Source of the DNA: Saccharomyces uvarum
Lineage: Eukaryota; Ascomycota; Saccharomycetes; Saccharomycetales; Saccharomycetaceae
Direction: 5' to 3'
Length of the DNA: 64,000 nt
Assembly: GCA_947243795.1 (NCBI GenBank)
Contig: OX365942.1
Coordinates: 62,001 to 126,000, forward strand
Positions 60,059 to 64,000 of the stretch are shown piece by piece. Numbering within the stretch: the first letter of the stretch is position 1; each line of letters begins with the position of its first letter. The position numbers were made by a program, and so were the translations under genes. A model generated the notes under the pieces. It made no database searches and was not told the DNA's origin. It was given only the letters and a program-made list of their open reading frames with translations.

Positions 60059-63000
60059 TCATTTCCCTTCATTCCCATTGACTTCGTGAACCAATGGCGA
60101 ACTATGCACTTTTCTTCTGTATTCGAGAATTATATCTCCCTGGGATTTCCAGTAAAGTGTCCTAACGGTGTTTAGCGTCATGTCATTATCCAACACTTGG
60201 CCCTTGCATAATAGATCTAACCATATACAGGGTTCAATTTTTGCTTTCATTTCAGGGGTTTTCGCCTCAAACCTATCAGCAACGTATAGTTTGATCTTTT
60301 TCACTCTGATCATCCCAGGCGCAACCAGTTTAACGTTGGCCTCAGATATCTTGGGTAAATCCGTGGGATTTAATTCTTGCTCATTTGTCTTCGGACGACC
60401 AAACTTCAGCATATTATGGAATTGTTGCTGTGTTGAAGGAGAAACAGTTCCGTTACCATTTCCCACACTGCTATCGCTGCTATCGTTGGTGGAAGACTCT
60501 GATGTATCTGGAGTGTTAGAATCATTCTTTTTATTTTGGCCATTTCCATTTGTTTCGCTCGTACCAACGGCAGTCCATGGCATGATTAAGAAGTTCAACT
60601 TTGGTTGCTCTTCTACTGTTTTAATATCCCTGAATAAAGCCTTGGCGAACCAGTAAGGTAAATTTTCCTCCAGTTGTTCAAATATCTGCCTTCTGTTTAA
60701 CCGGTTTCCCAGCTCGCCATCAATTTGATCATACTTTCCTAGTTTATCGTCATCTAAAGTTTGAAAATCCAACTCTTCATCATCTAGTATCTTGGAATTC
60801 TCCTTGCTGCCGTTAACGACTTCGTTATCAATTCTAGATGGTGGTAAAAAGGTTGAAAATAAAACTCTGCCGCCACAAGACCCTTCTTTCCATAGGTGAA
60901 CCAAGACTAAAGTGATTGATTTAACTTTTATTATCGGGCATGAACTAGCCTTAATTATCTTGGTGACGGGAAGTCTTTTGGTTAGATATTTGATGGAAGA
61001 GGTATTCATGAATTGTTGTTTATAAGATTCTTGAATTTGGTCAAGCAAATCCGGCATAAATTCTGGTTTTTTCTTTTCGTTACCTTCTAATGTTAGTGTG
61101 GAGTTTGCTCTTGAATTTTCAGCCGATTTTAATTTATTATGAACATTATTATAGGGTAATTCTTGAGATGAAATAGCAGATAATTTTTGATCAAGCTTAA
61201 AAGGATGATTCCATAATATAGATTCCGGCGTTGCGTCCTTGGATGGTTGAGTGGTATTATGCGTATGCGCCACGGAAGAGTCATCATTAATAACGTGCGC
61301 AGTATCTATCAAGTTTCCCTTAGATTCCTCTGGAGTGTTTAATCCGCTTGTGGCACGACTAGAGGTAGATCTAAATGATTTAAATTTTCTACTCAATAGA
61401 GAGCCAGAACTTTGAGTTCTAAAATATGGCTTTTTGGACACAGGCAAAGGTTGGACTAATTCTAAAGAATCATCGATTGCCTTATCAGTGGGGAAATGCA
61501 ACAGTGGTTGCTCTTCTAAAGCAATAGTTTCCCCTGTTAATGGCGTTGCAGGGGCCGAATTTGGTGGAGTTACAGAGGCGCTAAGGTTCCCGATCGAGCT
61601 TAGTTTGAAAGTCGATTTTCTCTTCTTATCCTTATTATTCTTTTTAGATTCAAAGTTGTTTCCTGTATCCAGTGTTAATGGGCTGTTTAAATCTTTCTTT
61701 TTCGAACTAAAGATGTTTTTCCTGAGAAGTTTATCCTTTTGAACTTCATAAGATATGAATTCATTAAAAAGTGAATTGATTACGATTTTACCCAAATTAT
61801 ACCTCTCATCCGGGCTGACTTCAATATCGTTCACAACCTCATAGTTTTTCAGTGCAGACCCATAAATTTCAGTTTTCAAAAATTTTGGATTTATTTTCAC
61901 AAACAGCATACCCACTTTAACGGAAACGGTACACCAGTGAGATAAAATTTCCTTCGATGTGTATTTCATTACGATATCGTCAAAGGAACCTTCAGATGAG
62001 CCAAAAGTGTTCAAGAGTTCGCATGACACAATATCCCATCTTTGCGTCTCGCCCTTTGTGTTTTCTGTTATTACATGTCTTCTGTTTGTTAATAGTGAAC
62101 TTCTTGTTAGCGCAAACCCTCCTTCGTTGACACTGAAACTATTGTCCGCTAAATCGAGTTCATTCAAATTTGAGTCTGTGCAAAATGAAAATAACAGTTT
62201 TTCATCCGGTAAAAGAGCAATATCCAAGATACCACCATGCTTTTTCATCTTTGTTTCCAGATTGCCTGATGTATCTTGTTGTTCATGTTCATGGTGATGA
62301 TGATGTTGGCCGGATTTGAAAATTCGTGAAAGTTTTGCATTTTCATAACTGGATAGGTTTGCCCTCATCACGTTACCTTGGGAGTCACCAAAATACAGTC
62401 GATCGAGACTTGTTCCTTGAACGCACCATATTGAAGAATCCCATGACCAAGATCCGATCTTATTGGGCGCTTGGAAAACACCATTAGCTTCATCCCATAT
62501 GCAGTTCAAATCCCATACGTTTATTACACCGTCTGAACTGGTACTTACTAATCGTGTAGAATCGTTGACAGTTCTTACGACTTTAATGTTTGTCATATGA
62601 GCGTTTTCAATTCTCATTGTTTCTTTACGGTCTTTGCATGAATAGAAAATCAGATCACCGTTACAATCTCCGGCCACTAAATCAAAGGGACGCGCTGTTT
62701 GATCGTTAACAGAATGGTATTTCGATATTACGGCGCTCATGCAATATATCGATCCTGTGTCGTTTGATTGAGCATTACCAAAAGTGTGAAGTAGAGTAGC
62801 TATTTTCTCTGAGCCCTTGCTTATGCACCAAACTTTGATTTTCCTATCTAGACCGCCTGTAGCAAAAATGAAGTAGTTTTGTTCACCGGTGGCAAATTCA
62901 TTGTTTGTTTCGTTATAATCATCATCTTTGTCGTCCTTGTCCTGGCGTTCATCAATTCCATAGCCATGCAACGTATCGTAGTGTATAGGTACTATACATT

Positions 63001-63409
63001 TGATATAATCGTCATGATCACCAATGATTCTCTTATCCCATGTGGTTAGTTCAGCGTTCAGACTAATCAATACTATGGAGAAATCATGACTTACCGATAT
63101 GAATGTGTCTATAGTGGACGGATCTGCGCCTTTCATATTGACGTGTACTAAATCACTTGCCCAATCGCTATGGACTTGCATTCTTATCGCGTCGTCTGAT
63201 GCGGGATTGGCCTTAGATGTAGACTGGACATTGTTGAAGAGCTGAGCGTTCTTATGCAAAATTATGGAACCATCTCTTCCTGAAGTCAGAAAATAGTTCC
63301 TACCAGGTATGTTTGGGTATAAAATCTTTGTTATAGGTAGGATATGCGCATCTTGTGAAGTGCAGTATTCTGGGGAAATTAAGCCATAGCTTACCGTCAA
63401 CTGATTCAT
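60059..63409 (-). CDS. DUF1: WD-repeat deubiquitinase cofactor Duf1
   Basis: From the Met at 63409 the product is 1116 residues, matching S. cerevisiae YOL087C. Duf1 binds and activates the deubiquitinases Ubp9 and Ubp13 and is the counterpart of human WDR48/UAF1. The N-terminal ~530 residues form a WD40 propeller (repeat ends such as DGVINVWDLNC, DRKIKVWCISK). A long Ser/Lys-rich disordered part covers ~590-780. The C-terminal ~870-1110 is the DUF3337/ubiquitin-like-type region (KIKLYVADRFEAK, TLYWKSQGDIILEYRR). The frame is open 47 codons upstream to 63550, but MNQLTVSYGLISPEY at 63409 is the known start. Confidence 0.92.
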   Translation of the reverse strand: MNQLTVSYGLISPEYCTSQDAHILPITKILYPNIPGRNYFLTSGRDGSIILHKNAQLFNNVQSTSKANPASDDAIRMQVHSDWASDLVHVNMKGADPSTIDTFISVSHDFSIVLISLNAELTTWDKRIIGDHDDYIKCIVPIHYDTLHGYGIDERQDKDDKDDDYNETNNEFATGEQNYFIFATGGLDRKIKVWCISKGSEKIATLLHTFGNAQSNDTGSIYCMSAVISKYHSVNDQTARPFDLVAGDCNGDLIFYSCKDRKETMRIENAHMTNIKVVRTVNDSTRLVSTSSDGVINVWDLNCIWDEANGVFQAPNKIGSWSWDSSIWCVQGTSLDRLYFGDSQGNVMRANLSSYENAKLSRIFKSGQHHHHHEHEQQDTSGNLETKMKKHGGILDIALLPDEKLLFSFCTDSNLNELDLADNSFSVNEGGFALTRSSLLTNRRHVITENTKGETQRWDIVSCELLNTFGSSEGSFDDIVMKYTSKEILSHWCTVSVKVGMLFVKINPKFLKTEIYGSALKNYEVVNDIEVSPDERYNLGKIVINSLFNEFISYEVQKDKLLRKNIFSSKKKDLNSPLTLDTGNNFESKKNNKDKKRKSTFKLSSIGNLSASVTPPNSAPATPLTGETIALEEQPLLHFPTDKAIDDSLELVQPLPVSKKPYFRTQSSGSLLSRKFKSFRSTSSRATSGLNTPEESKGNLIDTAHVINDDSSVAHTHNTTQPSKDATPESILWNHPFKLDQKLSAISSQELPYNNVHNKLKSAENSRANSTLTLEGNEKKKPEFMPDLLDQIQESYKQQFMNTSSIKYLTKRLPVTKIIKASSCPIIKVKSITLVLVHLWKEGSCGGRVLFSTFLPPSRIDNEVVNGSKENSKILDDEELDFQTLDDDKLGKYDQIDGELGNRLNRRQIFEQLEENLPYWFAKALFRDIKTVEEQPKLNFLIMPWTAVGTSETNGNGQNKKNDSNTPDTSESSTNDSSDSSVGNGNGTVSPSTQQQFHNMLKFGRPKTNEQELNPTDLPKISEANVKLVAPGMIRVKKIKLYVADRFEAKTPEMKAKIEPCIWLDLLCKGQVLDNDMTLNTVRTLYWKSQGDIILEYRRKVHSSPLVHEVNGNEGK

Positions 63410-63893
63410 GATTTCGTTCCTGATTATCCGGTTTTTCTTGTTTTCCTCCTGGGGGCGTGAATGTATATATTTGTTCGAATGGGTTGTTTTCTCGTTAAAG
63501 ATGGCCTTGAGAAGAATGACGGGTCTATGCAATTGCAATCCAACTGGCACTTATACGACGTCGAAATGAAAGGGGGGAGCGGACTATGAATGTATTGCAA
63601 AAAAAATTTTGGTCGTTCTCTGAGTAGTAGCCCAATACCAGGATAGAACACGGTGATCGTAGAGCAAATATTGTTCAAAAAAGAATCCACTATTGAACAA
63701 TAGCAATGGGGTTTTTTCAATAGTATATAGGTTTGAGATGAAATTTAGGCGGAGGGGTAGTAAAGGGGCGGAGAGAACTGAAAAAAAAAAAAAAAAGATA
63801 GCAGCCGTAAAAATCAAAATAGTAAGACGATCGATTAGATGAGATAGGCTAGATAGTGACGAGGCAGTTACCAAGTGGAGATCAACGGGCGCA
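63410..63893. other. Divergent DUF1-MHF1 promoter region
   Basis: 484-bp gap between divergent genes. It has a poly(A) run of about 17 at ~63780 and a GGCGGAGGGG patch at ~63750. No other gene is supported; two overlapping minus-strand open frames resemble nothing known. Confidence 0.45.
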
Positions 63894-64000
63894 ATGAATG
63901 AAGATGGCGACAGGGCTCAGTTGAAAGCCAAGCTATGGGTCTACGTGGAGACACGACTACAACAGGTACTGTGCTCCGAGGATGCTAAATACACACCGAG
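63894..64000 (+). CDS. MHF1: Histone-fold protein Mhf1 (5' part, cut by window end)
   Basis: Translation from the ATG at 63894 gives MNEDGDRAQLKAKLWVYVET and continues RLQQVLCSEDAKYTPR, closely similar to the start of S. cerevisiae Mhf1 (YOL086W-A, about 90 residues). About 35 codons are in the window; the rest lies beyond 64000. Mhf1 (CENP-S family) forms a histone-fold complex with Mhf2 that stimulates the Mph1 (FANCM-like) helicase in replication fork repair. The gene is too short and truncated to stand out as an ORF. Position upstream of DUF1 matches the S. cerevisiae order. Confidence 0.88.
   Translation, partial: MNEDGDRAQLKAKLWVYVETRLQQVLCSEDAKYTP

Noticed and set aside
60168-60656. 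162-codon plus-strand open frame inside DUF1
   Set aside because: Antisense to the conserved C-terminal domain of DUF1; no known similarity.
63410-63550. 47-codon upstream extension of DUF1
   Set aside because: The S. cerevisiae start aligns with Met at 63409, and the extension has no family similarity or clear signal.

Overview
The window is ordinary, gene-dense budding-yeast nuclear DNA. It comes from a Saccharomyces species and corresponds to the left arm of chromosome XV, SMF1 (YOL122C) through the start of MHF1 (YOL086W-A). Every sizeable ORF matches a known Saccharomyces gene in the order and orientation I remember for S. cerevisiae. The proteins I can compare from memory (Smf1, Mdy2, Ino4, Shr5, Coq3) differ from the S288C versions at many residues. 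The source is therefore probably a non-cerevisiae member of the Saccharomyces clade or a very divergent strain; I cannot name the species without alignment.

Layout. 1-5.4 kb: SMF1, then the intron-containing ribosomal protein genes RPS19A and RPL18A with Rap1-like sites. 5.4-20 kb: MCH4, RRI2, MSN1, PAP2/TRF4, PTH4, SKM1, MSB4 and MDY2. 19.6-24.9 kb: SHR5 (strikingly G+C-rich), ZEO1, tRNA-Gly(UCC), the divergent pair INO4/YOL107W, then a gene-poor strip with decayed Ty3- and Ty1/2-type LTR remnants beside tRNA-Thr(AGU). 24.9-37.3 kb: WSC3, NDJ1, ITR2, TPT1, IZH4 and PKH2, with a 1.3-kb IZH4-PKH2 gap that holds promoter-like structure. 37.5-47.4 kb: SDD3, the box C/D snoRNA snR58, WRS1, COQ3, HMI1 and RFC4, all on the minus strand. 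47.7-55 kb: TRM10, YPQ1, SPO21 and MSH2 on the plus strand. 55-64 kb: HAL9, MPD2 and DUF1 on the minus strand, and the 5' end of MHF1 cut by the window edge.

Functional themes are translation and RNA processing (RPS19A, RPL18A, TPT1, TRM10, WRS1, snR58, PAP2, PTH4), signalling and cell wall (SKM1, PKH2, WSC3, ZEO1, MSB4), membrane transport (SMF1, MCH4, ITR2, YPQ1), meiosis and sporulation (NDJ1, SPO21) and genome maintenance (MSH2, RFC4, MHF1, HMI1). Several promoters carry sites that fit gene function: URS1 at NDJ1, a middle sporulation element at SPO21, MCB-type sites at RFC4 and MSH2, Rap1 sites at the ribosomal protein genes.

I found no undescribed multi-gene system. The points most worth a second look are a presequence-like N-terminal extension on SDD3, a 9-bp long-range pairing in the RPL18A intron, the G+C island at SHR5, paired URS1-like sites before YPQ1, tight uORFs before HAL9 and MSB4, and a TATA/palindrome block far upstream of PKH2.
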